This document shows, piece after piece, positions 35,831 through 45,103 of a DNA stretch of 64,000 bases; positions within the stretch are counted from its first letter, which is position 1, and every line of letters starts with the position of its first letter. Below the pieces are notes generated by a model that was not told the origin of the DNA, did not search any database, and saw only the letters and a program-made list of their open reading frames with translations. Source of the DNA: an endosymbiont of Escarpia spicata (GTDB taxonomy: Bacteria; Pseudomonadota; Gammaproteobacteria; Chromatiales; Chromatiaceae); assembly GCA_003349915.1 (NCBI GenBank), contig QFXE01000001.1, forward strand, positions 248,001 through 312,000, in the 5' to 3' direction. Made by a program: the position numbers and the translations under genes.

Positions 35831-36325
35831 TTAGCGACCACGGCCGCCACCACCGCTACGGTTACCGCCACCACGACTTCCTGCGTATCCTGAGCCTGTC
35901 TGGCTGTTACCACGACCGTAACCCGGTCCGCTCTGGTAACCCTGGCCTTTTCCCCGGCCATCTCCTGACCCGCTCTGGTATCCTTGTCCGCTGCCACTGT
36001 GCTGAGTATCATCGCCACTGCCATCCTGACTATGAGTTCGGGCGCGGGTCCTGGTTTGCTGGCGCGTCTGCTTGCCTTTTTCAGCTTCTTGGCCAGCCTG
36101 CGTCTCCTGCATCGTGCTCACCTCTTCCTGGGCAGCAATCTGTATACGGTTTCTGCGTTCTGAGCGAAATGCTGCCTGGTCTTCCTGGTTCATGGTACGA
36201 GCCTGTTCTTGCATCTGAACCAGATCCTGTGATGAGTAGCGGGAAAAGTCCTGAGCGGCCATCACTTGTCCGGCTATGAGTAAGAGGCCTCCAGCCATAG
36301 GAATTATGTATGACGATGCTTTCAT
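35831..36325 (-). CDS. Exported Gly/Ser/Arg-rich small protein
   Basis: 164 residues. A signal peptide (SSYIIPMAGGLLLIAGQVMA) is followed by a helical part, DFSRYSSQDLVQMQEQARTM and QAAFRSERRNRIQ, resembling DUF1104-like domains, and a low-complexity Gly/Ser/Gln/Arg tail (repeated GQGYQSG and GYGRG). I chose ATG 36325, preceded by AAAGGAT. Function unknown. The basic, Gly-rich tail may bind nucleic acid, polysaccharide or metal oxide; that is speculation. Confidence 0.7.
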   Translation of the reverse strand: MKASSYIIPMAGGLLLIAGQVMAAQDFSRYSSQDLVQMQEQARTMNQEDQAAFRSERRNRIQIAAQEEVSTMQETQAGQEAEKGKQTRQQTRTRARTHSQDGSGDDTQHSGSGQGYQSGSGDGRGKGQGYQSGPGYGRGNSQTGSGYAGSRGGGNRSGGGGRGR

Positions 36326-36603
36326 TTTGGTATCCTTTATGATTAAAGTTCTTACTCTTTTGCCTGAGTTCAATTTTTCAGCGCTACAATTCGTATTAAT
36401 CGGTAAAATCTTTATGTTAAAAAGTCCTGAAAATAACCCGTTGCGCATCAAGTGCCTGATCAGGCAATCTCCTTGCGAAGTTGAGACTAAGTGTTTCGCC
36501 TCTGCCTATTTACATCCTAAACTAAGGTTGTTTCTGGCCGGTTTCTTTCATAAGGCGTTTTGTTTCAATATGTTTTCATTCGGCGCGGCCCCTGAATAAA
36601 TAG

Positions 36604-37848
36604 ATGAATAAACGACTCTTCCGCGCTAATCGGGTACCCTGGATTCGGTTAAGCTTGTTGCTCTGTGCACTGTCTTTTCGTGTTTATGCGAGTGAAGCAC
36701 CTTCGATGCCGAAGGAGAGCGATAATCTTAACCTCTCTTTTTCGCTCGAGCTTGAAGAAAGATATAACGATAATATTTATGCGGATGACTCTTTCGCCGT
36801 TTCCGACTGGGCTGCCATCATCGCACCGGCTCTCTCCGCAGAATTCGACATGGATGCCGCACGTCTCTCTCTGGATCTCGGTGTCGAGTCGGCTTTCTAC
36901 CGAAATAATTCCCTTGAAGATTATACGGATGGCTGGTTGAAGTTCGGTGCGTTAGTCGCTGCCGACAGCACTACTCACTTGATGTTGGCAACCGGGTACC
37001 ATTTGAAACACGAAGAGCGAACGTCTCCGAACGACAATCGACGAACCTTAAGCCCCATCGTCTACGATATTAAGGATGTAAGTATTGGTCTTCTTCACCA
37101 GCGTGGAGATTACCAGCTGCGTGCCGGCGTGATTCAGGAGACTTGGCGTTATGAAGATGGCGCAAGCCTGGAAGGGCCGGTATACAATGGCGACCGTGAT
37201 CGGGATATCAGGAGCATTGCTCTTCGACTGGAACGGCGACACAAAAAAGATTTTTCATGGTTTCTCCAGGCATCCGGCGAACAGCGGATCTATCAACAAG
37301 TTACTGATGACGCGGGTTTACAACGCGATTCCGATGGTTTCCGCAGTGCGGTGGGAATACACTTGAAACAGGGTGATACCTTCGATTTCGAGGCCTATCT
37401 GGGTTGGTTGGGACAAGAGTATAAAGACCCCGAGTTCAGCAGGCTCAGCGCCGTTGACTTCGCGCTCAACTTATACTGGCAACCCAGAGAGAAGTGGCAA
37501 CTGTCACTCTCAAGTGACAGAACACTCAACGAGACGACCCTTATTGACGCTTCCGGATATTTGGAAACCGCTCTTGACCTGGATATCTCCTATCAATTGA
37601 CTTCCAACACCCATCTCACTCTGTTTTCCGGGCTCGCCCTGTTCGACTACCTCGATACCACCAGGAAAGATAAAACAAACTTGGCAGGTGTGGCCGCCAG
37701 CTATCAGATTGGGAAATACGCCACGCTTCGGACACAGGCAGACTGGTCAAAGAACCGGACGGATGGAGGTGGGAGTCCGATTGGCGAAGTAGGCTCCAAC
37801 GACTATACGATGAAGCGTATTTTACTAAGTCTTAACATCATTCTTTGA
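36604..37848 (+). CDS. Outer-membrane beta-barrel protein (BBP2-type)
   Basis: A 414-residue protein with a signal peptide (IRLSLLLCALSFRVYA) and a 16-strand-type barrel rich in alternating patterns: SFSLELEERYNDNIYA, LKFGALVAADSTTHLMLATG, DFALNLYWQPREKWQLSLSS, and a C-terminal strand MKRILLSLNIIL. The YNDNIY motif near the N-terminus is a hallmark of the putative beta-barrel porin 2 family (BBP2), often linked to exopolysaccharide export or surface display. Ligand unknown. TTGTTTCAATATG upstream contains the reverse of TTGAAACA. Confidence 0.8.
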   Translation: MNKRLFRANRVPWIRLSLLLCALSFRVYASEAPSMPKESDNLNLSFSLELEERYNDNIYADDSFAVSDWAAIIAPALSAEFDMDAARLSLDLGVESAFYRNNSLEDYTDGWLKFGALVAADSTTHLMLATGYHLKHEERTSPNDNRRTLSPIVYDIKDVSIGLLHQRGDYQLRAGVIQETWRYEDGASLEGPVYNGDRDRDIRSIALRLERRHKKDFSWFLQASGEQRIYQQVTDDAGLQRDSDGFRSAVGIHLKQGDTFDFEAYLGWLGQEYKDPEFSRLSAVDFALNLYWQPREKWQLSLSSDRTLNETTLIDASGYLETALDLDISYQLTSNTHLTLFSGLALFDYLDTTRKDKTNLAGVAASYQIGKYATLRTQADWSKNRTDGGGSPIGEVGSNDYTMKRILLSLNIIL

Positions 37849-37871
37849 TTTTTCGGGAAGGTGCGGCGGGG

Positions 37872-39197
37872 TTACCCCTCTGTTGAGAGCGGCAGACGTA
37901 ATGTAACTTCAAGGCCGCCGTAGATTACCGATTCACCCAGTTCTATTTCCCAGCCATTCGCATCACTTAGCTGCTTGACCACCGCCAATCCCAGGCCGCT
38001 GCCCCCGGTGCTCGGATTACGGGATGATTCCATTCGCCAGAAAGGGTCGAAGGCAACTCGTCGAAATGCCTCCGGTATACCCGGTCCCCGGTCGGCAAAG
38101 CGAATAATTATACTACCGGCGTTGGATTCACACGACAGTTCCACCGGTTGCTCATGGCTATATCTGACTGCGTTATCCAGCAGATTTGTGGTTACTCTGC
38201 GCAGAGCGTTCGATGACAGTTCCCCCACACAACCTGACTCGGCAGTCAATCTCACAGCATGGCCACCCCGCGCATACTCCCCAACGATCTCCAATAGCAA
38301 TGCGCCGACGTCAACGGTCATCACTTTGCTGGAGCCTAAACTTCTGGCAAACTCCATCGCCTGGCCGATCAGATTGTCCATCTCCTCCAGGTCGTCGAGA
38401 ATTCCCTGCTCCAGCTCCGATTTCTGTTCAGATGGCAGTAACTCCACAGCGAGACGAACACGGGCAATGGGGGTCCGCAGATCGTGGGAAACTCCGGCTA
38501 GCAGTGTAGTGCGGTTAGCCAGAAGCTCCCTTACCTGTGTATCCATGCGATTGAAACCTCTTGCGAGTTCAGCAAGTTCGCTCGGCCCCTCTTCTGGAAC
38601 CTGCACATGATCCTGGGCCTGCCCCAGCGTCTTTGTTGCTTCCACCAGCCGAGCCAGGGGTTTAGTAATTCGCCGCACCAACACCAGAGAAACCAGAGTG
38701 ACGATCAAGGTCCCCATGACAACGATCAATACCAGGGCCAAGGGGATCTGAACCTCCATCCTCTCCGCCTCAAACCCGATCCTGAGTACCCGGTTTGCAA
38801 TCGGGATATCGACCCATAGCCAATCATCGCTAAAATCCATTTTACGCAGTGGTACCGGCTTGCCGATCCGGTTCTCCAATGAGTCAACCAATGCTATCAG
38901 ATAGGCCTTGTCATCTTCATATTCTGCGATCTCGTCTTCGGCCTCGTAGATTCGCAACTGGTGGCTCTTGCGCATTTCACGTTCAAAATCGGTGCGGGTG
39001 TCCGGAGGCAGCTCAACCCAGGTTTTTGTCGATAATTCGATCAGTGCAGCAAGGTCATCCGCTGCCTGCCGTTCGATGGGTCTGAGAATCAGTGTTACAT
39101 TCACCAGCACGGCAAAAAGGGAAAAAACCAGAAATGCCAAAGTGATCGTCAATCCGGTGCGACCAAATAGCGTTTGAGTGTATCTGGCCGGACTCAC
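37872..39197 (-). CDS. envZ: Sensor histidine kinase, EnvZ-like
   Basis: 441 residues from GTG 39197, overlapping the response-regulator stop (GTGA). It has TM1 (LTITLAFLVFSLFAVLVNVTLIL), a periplasmic sensor domain of about 115 residues, TM2 (PLALVLIVVMGTLIVTLVSLVLV), a HAMP linker, HisKA with phospho-acceptor His238 in GVSHDLRTPIARVRLA, and a HATPase domain (TNLLDNAVRYS, DRGPGIPE, GGSGLGLAVV). The layout and HAMP-HisKA sequence are EnvZ-like. It phosphorylates the OmpR-like partner encoded immediately upstream. Barrel genes for OM proteins nearby are plausible targets, by inference. Confidence 0.9.
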   Translation of the reverse strand: MSPARYTQTLFGRTGLTITLAFLVFSLFAVLVNVTLILRPIERQAADDLAALIELSTKTWVELPPDTRTDFEREMRKSHQLRIYEAEDEIAEYEDDKAYLIALVDSLENRIGKPVPLRKMDFSDDWLWVDIPIANRVLRIGFEAERMEVQIPLALVLIVVMGTLIVTLVSLVLVRRITKPLARLVEATKTLGQAQDHVQVPEEGPSELAELARGFNRMDTQVRELLANRTTLLAGVSHDLRTPIARVRLAVELLPSEQKSELEQGILDDLEEMDNLIGQAMEFARSLGSSKVMTVDVGALLLEIVGEYARGGHAVRLTAESGCVGELSSNALRRVTTNLLDNAVRYSHEQPVELSCESNAGSIIIRFADRGPGIPEAFRRVAFDPFWRMESSRNPSTGGSGLGLAVVKQLSDANGWEIELGESVIYGGLEVTLRLPLSTEG

Positions 39198-39931
39198 GAG
39201 CTTGGCACGTTACCCTTTGGCGTAAAGATATAGCCCTTACCCCAGATGGTACGGATATATCTTGGGTTGGTGGGATCTGCTTCGATTTTCTTGCGCAGGC
39301 GTGTTACGCGCACATCAATACTTCGATCATAGGGCAGGCGCTCGTATCCCTTCAGCGTTTCCACCAGGTAGTCTCGTGTCAGCACCCTGTTCGGACTCCT
39401 GGCCAAAACTTCAAGCAGCGTATACTCACCACCGGTGAGGGGTATCTCATCTCCGCCTTTGCTGAAGACATGGGTCTGAAAATCGATGGTAAAGTCCCCA
39501 AAACTGAACGACTCTGTTGTCTCTGCAGCTTGATCGGATTGTCCAGGCAATTGCCGGCGCCTCAAAACCGCACGGATCCTGGCCAGCAGTTCCCGTGGAT
39601 TGAAAGGTTTTGGCAGGTAGTCATCGGCACCCATTTCCAGCCCAATGATCCTGTCGATGTCCCCCCCTCGTGCCGTTAACATGATGATCGGGATTTCGCC
39701 GTCACTTCTCAGACGACGTGCTATCGACAGGCCGTCCTCTCCTGGCATCATCAGATCGAGAATGATCAGGTCAACCTGGCTTCTCTCAAGATACTCATCC
39801 ATCGCCACACTACCTTCCACTCCGTGGACGGCAAAATCCTCCTGCCCCAAGTAACGAATGAGAAGCTCCCTTAACTTCCGGTCATCGTCCACCACCAACA
39901 GACTAGGGCTGGCTTCAACGGAATTGTTCAT
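39194..39931 (-). CDS. ompR: OmpR-type response regulator
   Basis: 245 residues. The N-terminal receiver shows DDD near residue 16, the phospho-acceptor Asp59 in LIILDLMMPGEDG, a Thr in MLTARG and the conserved Lys in DDYLPKPFNP. The C-terminal winged-helix DNA-binding domain holds LTGGEYTLLEVL and the recognition helix SIDVRVTRLRKKIEADP, ending in IRTIWGKGYIF. This is the OmpR/PhoB family, closest in layout to E. coli OmpR. Its stop overlaps the kinase start, so both come from one transcript. Confidence 0.92.
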   Translation of the reverse strand: MNNSVEASPSLLVVDDDRKLRELLIRYLGQEDFAVHGVEGSVAMDEYLERSQVDLIILDLMMPGEDGLSIARRLRSDGEIPIIMLTARGGDIDRIIGLEMGADDYLPKPFNPRELLARIRAVLRRRQLPGQSDQAAETTESFSFGDFTIDFQTHVFSKGGDEIPLTGGEYTLLEVLARSPNRVLTRDYLVETLKGYERLPYDRSIDVRVTRLRKKIEADPTNPRYIRTIWGKGYIFTPKGNVPSS

Positions 39932-40186
39932 TTAGCGGTTCCTGAAACTACTGTGAGATCGACTACCATGAAACAACCTGTAACAATTTTCGTCCATTCA
40001 GAAATGAAGGAGATACAAGCATTGGTTAATATATCCCTATATAGAGAGGCCGTTAAGATATTGGCCTACTGTGGTAAATTATAGGTGAACATCGTAGGTT
40101 ACACGCATACAATTTCGATTGTAGCCGTAGGCTGGTTTACCTGGAAATGGTTTTTGAGATATATCTGATGTTGTTTGGATTCGGCA

Positions 40187-40507
40187 ATGCTTCGATTGAC
40201 TAACAGACTGGCTTGTTTGCTGGCGCTAATGCTGGCGACCAACGCCTATGCGCTAGAGAGTGGTAACGTCTTGAGGAAAGACGAGGTCGGCACACTCAAA
40301 GCTGTTACTGAGCAAGAGGGCCTGAAAATGCCGGAGAAGGGTGCTTCCTGGACTTGGTTTGGTATGGGGTATGAGTCTCGCAGGGCAGCCCGTGAGCATG
40401 CCTCCCATTCAAAGACAGGTGGTGCTGCAGCCAACTTGAGACAGCAATCAGAGGGCAGGCAAATGCTTCAGCAAAGCAATGGTCGTGGAAAAGGGCGTGA
40501 CCGCTAA
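40187..40507 (+). CDS. Exported small Arg/Gly-ended protein
   Basis: 106 residues from ATG 40187. The N-terminus LRLTNRLACLLALMLATNAYA is a signal peptide; the mature part contains KASWTWFGMGYESRRAAREHA-like sequence and ends SNGRGKGRDR. I chose ATG 40187, preceded by GGATTC, over TTG 40175. No known family. Its Gly/Arg end resembles the DUF2202 protein at 22757 and the protein at 35831, suggesting a shared theme of exported basic tails. Confidence 0.55.
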   Translation: MLRLTNRLACLLALMLATNAYALESGNVLRKDEVGTLKAVTEQEGLKMPEKGASWTWFGMGYESRRAAREHASHSKTGGAAANLRQQSEGRQMLQQSNGRGKGRDR

Positions 40508-40834
40508 AGCGCTTCTGGTCAATTCAACGGTTTTTTAACCATTCAGTTATCACTGCAGGTTGCTCGGCCCGTAACAGACAATCTGGACTCTTGCGCTTCA
40601 GCAAGCCTTTTATTCAAAAAATTATGAGAAAGAGCAAATAATAAATATTTGCATTAACATCAAAGCAATTTGAAACATATTGAGTAACAATTGAATTGTT
40701 TTGAAACACTTTAATGTGAACCGCTACCTCAACTTCTCCCCGTAATAGACGATATAACTATTAACACGAAGATTGATGCCAGCGAACTCAATCAATATGC
40801 ATCGCCTTAAAGGGCATTTTTCGGAGAAGTTACT
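40508..40834. other. Intergenic promoter region of the cytochrome c gene
   Basis: No gene supported. TTTGAAACA occurs at 40669-40677 and again at 40700-40708, 31 bases (three helical turns) apart, the same motif that precedes the DUF2202 gene. The downstream half is AT-rich. Confidence 0.45.
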
Positions 40835-41173
40835 ATGAAGTCTTTTGTAATTGCATCTATTCTGGCGCTCTATAGCGTATTTAACGTGGCCCTCGCCGGT
40901 GACATTCTGGCCGGTAAGGATAGAGCCCAGGTCTGTACCGCATGCCATGGGCAGAAGGGCATTAGCTCACAGCCTATATTCCCTAACCTGGCGGGACAGA
41001 AAGCGGCCTATCTGAAGAAACAGTTGACCGCTTACAAAAACGGCAAGAGAGTGGATCCAATCATGCAGCCCATCGTGACCTCGCTCACCGAGATCGACAT
41101 CGATAATATTGCGGCCTACTACGAGAGCCTGATCGACAATCCGATATTTACTGCGTTACTGGGGCAAAAATAA
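40835..41173 (+). CDS. Small class I cytochrome c (c553-like)
   Basis: 112 residues. A signal peptide ([20 protein letters not shown]) precedes a mature protein with a single haem site CTACH in [12 protein letters not shown] and a later Met in [15 protein letters not shown], the probable axial ligand. [20 protein letters not shown] is typical of c553/c5-type cytochromes. It carries single electrons in the periplasm, likely to a terminal oxidase. GGAGAAG lies before the ATG. It has its own promoter region with TTTGAAACA motifs. Confidence 0.92.
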   Translation: MKSFVIASILALYSVFNVALAGDILAGKDRAQVCTACHGQKGISSQPIFPNLAGQKAAYLKKQLTAYKNGKRVDPIMQPIVTSLTEIDIDNIAAYYESLIDNPIFTALLGQK

Positions 41174-41374
41174 CTTCGGATTTCCTGCAATCCGTAACTT
41201 CTATTTTCAACCCCGATGGCCGCTTAATATTTGGCGGTCTTTGGGGGCTGAACATGGAATCGATCGTCTTAAGAGACAGGACGCTTGATCTCCAAGCCAC
41301 AAGACTCACGCCAAACTATCGGGTATCTCTCCGACCAGCCTGATCATTCCACCCACCCGTGGTGAGAAAGAGAA

Positions 41375-43075
41375 TCAGGCCTTGAATATCAGAAACAGAT
41401 TGAGCAGAAGCAACAGGCCGCAGAGAATCTGCCAGAAACGCAGTGGGTTTCGCTCCAGAAGAGGTAGCTGAGCGAGATTGCCGAATGCCGGATTGGGGTG
41501 TTCCAGGTCGTATTGAAACTCGGACAAAGACTGATAGCGTTTTGCAGGCTGAGGGTGTACCGCTTTCTCCAGCGCGCCATCAACCCAGGTGGGAATCTCC
41601 GGATTATAGTGGTGTGCTGGCCGATAGTTCAGGCGTTTTTTCGGGTTTGGCGCGTCGTTCTCCCCATAGGGGAGTTTTTTTGTCAGCATCTCGTAGAGGA
41701 TGACGCCGACTGAATAGAGGTCTGATGCGTGGGTGCAGGCTTCACCCCGGAGGCATTCCGGCGCCGCATAATCCAGGGTTCCCTGGGGTGCAGTATGGTC
41801 AATTTCACTGTCGATTTCGTCCATGCCGGCAACCCGGATTGAGCCAAAATCGATCAGTTTTACGGTGCCGTGATTGTCTATCAGTATGTTGTCTGGCTTC
41901 AGGTCCTGATGAAACATCTCCATCCGGTGTAGAGCCCTCAGACCACTGATGATCTGTTCCGCCAGAGTGCGGGTCTGGTGTAGATCAGCGGGGCCATTGT
42001 CCTGGATCCACTGACCCAGGCTGCGACCCTCTATATATTCGCTGATGTTGTAAAGGAAACGGCGATTGCGGGGTTCGAGAATGCGCAGGATATGGGCATT
42101 GCGGATACGCCGTCCCACCCACTCCTCGTGTAGAAAACCTTCAAGATAGTCTGCATCATCCCGGTAGTTGACCGAAGGGGTCTTCAACACCACCTTGTCT
42201 CCCGACTCGATATCCAGCGCCAGAAACACCTCGCTACGTTTGCCAGCGTGCATCTCACGCAGGATCTCGTAGCCGTCAATCTTCATTCCAGGTTGGAGGT
42301 CGGGTGGGAAGGGCAGATCTGAGACCCGTTGAAATATATCGGCCTCGGTCTCCTGCGGGAGTTTCAATACCTGAATGATCTGGCAACTGGCATTGTCGTT
42401 GCTGCCGTTTTCCAGAGCCGTCTCTACCAGCGCATTGGCGCAGGCCTGCAGGTTGGAGTTATGGCAGTTGAGAATTTTCAATAATTCCCGGCGGGTGAAA
42501 AAGTCATGCACACCGTCGGTGGTAAAGATAAAGCTATCGTTCTCTTCCACGGCTACGGCATGGTAGTCGATGTCGATGTGAGGATCAGCTCCCATGGCGC
42601 GGGAAAGAAACTCCTTCTCCTTGGAAACCCAGACCCGATGGTCGCGGGTGATCTGTTCCAGATCGCCATTGCGATAACGGTAGATACGCGAGTCACCGAT
42701 ATGCACGATATGGGCGGTGGTCGACTTGAGGATCAATCCGCTGAAGGTAGTGAGCATACCCCGTGCAGAATCGTATTCTGACTGTCCCTGACCACAAAGC
42801 CAGCGGTTCAGAGCACCCAGCACCTTTCCGGCTGCAGTCTTGACGGTCCAGGATTCAGGCGTACTGAAATAGTCGGAGAGAAACCCCGATACACAGATCC
42901 GACTGGCTCGTCCTCCACCTTCACTGGAACTGACTCCGTCTGCGATGGCCGCAGACACGCCTTTGGTCAGGAGCAAGTTGTCCTCAGGGACGCAGACGTT
43001 GCAGGTGTCGTCATTATCCGCTTTGACACCCGCCTCGCTGCGAAAGGCGTAATCAATTTCGAGTTTTGTGCGCAT
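41375..43075 (-). CDS. Fused PP2C phosphatase and Ser/Thr protein kinase, tail-anchored
   Basis: 566 residues from ATG 43075 (a longer start at 43102 is possible). An N-terminal PP2C-type phosphatase (about 1-235) shows NDDTCNV, AIADGVSSSEGG, HIGDSRIYRYR, FTTDGVHDF and SNDNASCQII. A Hanks-type kinase follows (about 255-530) with HQDLKPDNILID (catalytic loop), IDFGSIR (DFG), and APECLRGE (APE). A C-terminal transmembrane helix (FWQILCGLLLLLNLFLIF) anchors it. It sits after the nitrate transporter and likely reverses its own phosphorylations; its substrate, perhaps a nitrate-assimilation protein, is unknown. Confidence 0.9.
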   Translation of the reverse strand: MRTKLEIDYAFRSEAGVKADNDDTCNVCVPEDNLLLTKGVSAAIADGVSSSEGGGRASRICVSGFLSDYFSTPESWTVKTAAGKVLGALNRWLCGQGQSEYDSARGMLTTFSGLILKSTTAHIVHIGDSRIYRYRNGDLEQITRDHRVWVSKEKEFLSRAMGADPHIDIDYHAVAVEENDSFIFTTDGVHDFFTRRELLKILNCHNSNLQACANALVETALENGSNDNASCQIIQVLKLPQETEADIFQRVSDLPFPPDLQPGMKIDGYEILREMHAGKRSEVFLALDIESGDKVVLKTPSVNYRDDADYLEGFLHEEWVGRRIRNAHILRILEPRNRRFLYNISEYIEGRSLGQWIQDNGPADLHQTRTLAEQIISGLRALHRMEMFHQDLKPDNILIDNHGTVKLIDFGSIRVAGMDEIDSEIDHTAPQGTLDYAAPECLRGEACTHASDLYSVGVILYEMLTKKLPYGENDAPNPKKRLNYRPAHHYNPEIPTWVDGALEKAVHPQPAKRYQSLSEFQYDLEHPNPAFGNLAQLPLLERNPLRFWQILCGLLLLLNLFLIFKA

Positions 43076-43104
43076 TCTTTTTCGTATGCCGCCTAAGATC
43101 ATGC

Positions 43105-43139
43105 TGGTCGGGTTAACGCTTACGCTAACCCAACCTACA
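43105..43139. repeat. Short palindromic intergenic repeat, copy 1
   Basis: GGGTTA(ACGCTTACGC)TAACCC followed by CAACCTACA. The reverse strand reads TGTAGGTTGGGTTAGCG. A related element lies at 50135-50170. Confidence 0.6.
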
Positions 43140-43156
43140 GACTCAGTCGAATCGGC

Positions 43157-44623
43157 TTAACTCACTTCGATCATCTGCACACTGCCATCCTCCATAACCT
43201 CGGCAGTATGACCCTCGGGCTCATCCAGAAACTGAACAGCGACCAGACAGACAATCGCCGCCCCAGCAATCACCAGAAAAAATATCTGAGGTGATACGAA
43301 GGAGAAGACGGTAAGAAAAGTAACCGCACCCACGTTGCCGTAAGCACCAGCCATACCGGCTACCTGACCGGTCATGCGTCGCTTGACCAGAGGCACCATG
43401 GCAAATACTGCGCCTTCACCCGCCTGCACAAAGAAAGAGCAGGCCATAGTGGCGATCACAGCCAGTGCCAGCGGCCAGCCAGAGGTGATCTGGGCCAGGA
43501 TAAAGTAACCAACGGCCAGACCGGCGATGAGCAGGCTGAGCATCTTGCGGCGACCGAACCTGTCGCTGAAGAGACCGCCGCTGGGACGAGCCACCAGATT
43601 CATGAAGGCAAAACCCGATGCCAACAGACCCGCCTGCACAATGCTCAGGTCGAAGGTATCTTTGAAGAAGAGAGGCAGCATTGAAACCACGGCCAGCTCG
43701 GAGCCAAAGGTCACAAAGTAGGCGAGATCAAGGATCGCCACCTGCTTGAACTTATAGCGATGGATCTCCGGTACCTCTTCCTTGAAGACATGTTTATTGA
43801 TACGCCATACCTGTGAGGTCTGATAGGCATAGAGCACAGCTAGGCCGATATAGATGGCGTTGGCAGCAGTTGCACTCAGGATCTTCAGATTTTCAGGACC
43901 CAGTTTCCAGGCCAGAACTGCCAGCGCTGCATACATGGGGATGTTCATCACCAGGTAGAAGAAGAAGTCACCCTTGCTGGTCACTTCCATGGCGCCTGTT
44001 TTCTTTGGCTTGAAGTAGGTGGAACCCTTAGGCGTGTTGCGTGCCAGCTTGTAGTAGATGAAGGAGTAGATCAGGGTGATCACGCCGGTGGAAGCGACAG
44101 CATAGCGCCAGCCATCATCTCCGCCGAATATCAGCGCAACAGTGGGCAGGCTCATTGCAGCAGCGGCGGAGCCGAAGTTGCCCCAGCCACCATAGATGCC
44201 TTCCGCGACGCCCACCTGCTTGGCGGGGAACCATTCACCGATCATGCGGATGCCGATGACAAAACCTGCACCGACGAAGCCCAAGGCAAAACGGCTTGCC
44301 AGCAGTGCGGTATAAGAGTCTGCAATAGCAAACAAAAAGCAGATGAAGCTGGAGGAGAATAGCAGGGATGAAAAAACAATCCTCGGCCCGAAGCGGTCCA
44401 CCAACATACCGACGATGATACGTGCCGGAATGGTCAAGGCCACATTGATGATCAGCAGCGCCTTCACCTCCTGATTGCTCAGATTGAATGCCTCCTGGAT
44501 CGAAGCCATCAGCGGCGCATGGTTGAACCAGACCATGAAGGTCAGGAAAAAGGCGAACCAGGTGAGGTGAAGTGTCTTTATCTTTCCTGTGAATGATAAA
44601 AGACCGAGTTTGTTTTCCGACAT
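43157..44623 (-). CDS. Nitrate/nitrite MFS transporter (NarK/NasA type)
   Basis: 488 residues with 12 predicted helices of the major facilitator superfamily. The NarK family signatures appear: [15 protein letters not shown] in TM1, [25 protein letters not shown] (motif A), and [18 protein letters not shown], the nitrate signature. [19 protein letters not shown] is the second signature near TM11. It takes up nitrate, in the cluster with nirB, nirD and the nitrate reductase. GAGTAACGC precedes the ATG. A sigma-54-type promoter is visible upstream. Confidence 0.92.
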   Translation of the reverse strand: MSENKLGLLSFTGKIKTLHLTWFAFFLTFMVWFNHAPLMASIQEAFNLSNQEVKALLIINVALTIPARIIVGMLVDRFGPRIVFSSLLFSSSFICFLFAIADSYTALLASRFALGFVGAGFVIGIRMIGEWFPAKQVGVAEGIYGGWGNFGSAAAAMSLPTVALIFGGDDGWRYAVASTGVITLIYSFIYYKLARNTPKGSTYFKPKKTGAMEVTSKGDFFFYLVMNIPMYAALAVLAWKLGPENLKILSATAANAIYIGLAVLYAYQTSQVWRINKHVFKEEVPEIHRYKFKQVAILDLAYFVTFGSELAVVSMLPLFFKDTFDLSIVQAGLLASGFAFMNLVARPSGGLFSDRFGRRKMLSLLIAGLAVGYFILAQITSGWPLALAVIATMACSFFVQAGEGAVFAMVPLVKRRMTGQVAGMAGAYGNVGAVTFLTVFSFVSPQIFFLVIAGAAIVCLVAVQFLDEPEGHTAEVMEDGSVQMIEVS

Positions 44624-44662
44624 GCGTTACTCCTTGTGGAAAATGAAATATTTCAAACTCAC

Positions 44663-44679
44663 AAGCGATATTCGTGCCA
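44663..44679 (-). promoter_or_regulatory. Sigma-54 promoter for the nitrate transporter gene
   Basis: Minus-strand TGGCACGAATATCGCTT: GG at -24 and GC at -12 with exactly ten bases between, and a perfect TGGCACG half. Located 40 bases ahead of the ATG. Confidence 0.75.
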
Positions 44680-45028
44680 AATTTGTATCATATTGTTTTT
44701 GCGAATGAATTTTGTATATCAACCCATTAAAACATCATAAAAAGGCCCGAAGCCGGTGCGTGTCAGGCCAGCTCCGTTCGATTTTGGCGCAGTGCCAAAT
44801 TCTCGGTCTTCGGAGCGTATTTTCAATGACCCAGCAGGTTCTCAAAGCACCATAAGGGAGATGAATGGGCAGGAGACACGACCCATATATCGAGTAGGGT
44901 TTATTGAGGGGCAGCGAGTAGATGGGCGCACCAAAATAGAGCGTGATAGTGCGAAATAGCCTTCGGTCGCCAACGCTATGAAATAAGGATCACCCTTAAA
45001 CAAGAGGATAGCCTGGCATTTTTGTTTC

Positions 45029-45045
45029 TGGCATAGCCTTTGCAT
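45029..45045 (+). promoter_or_regulatory. Sigma-54 promoter for nirBD and nitrate reductase
   Basis: TGGCATAGCCTTTGCAT: GG and GC separated by ten bases, with TTTGCA as the -12 element. It lies 58 bases upstream of nirB. Sigma-54 with NtrC would give nitrogen-limitation control. Confidence 0.85.
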
Positions 45046-45103
45046 TAGGGAACCGAAACAGAGCGGCGAAACCCCGCTTCAGGATCAGATGTAGAGGGCA
45101 ACC

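Larger units (their letters stand above)
44624..45103. other. Divergent regulatory region between the nitrate transporter and nirB
   Basis: 480 bases with no supported gene. Each side carries a sigma-54-type element (44663-44679 and 45029-45045). Between them TTTGGC-GCAGT-GCCAAA (44783-44799) is an inverted repeat, and GCACCAAAATAGAGC (44932-44946) resembles half of an NtrC site. A short reading frame at 44756-44959 has no support. Confidence 0.6.

Noticed and set aside
44756-44959. A 67-codon frame between the transporter and nirB
   Set aside because: Overlaps regulatory elements and has no recognisable sequence or conserved start.
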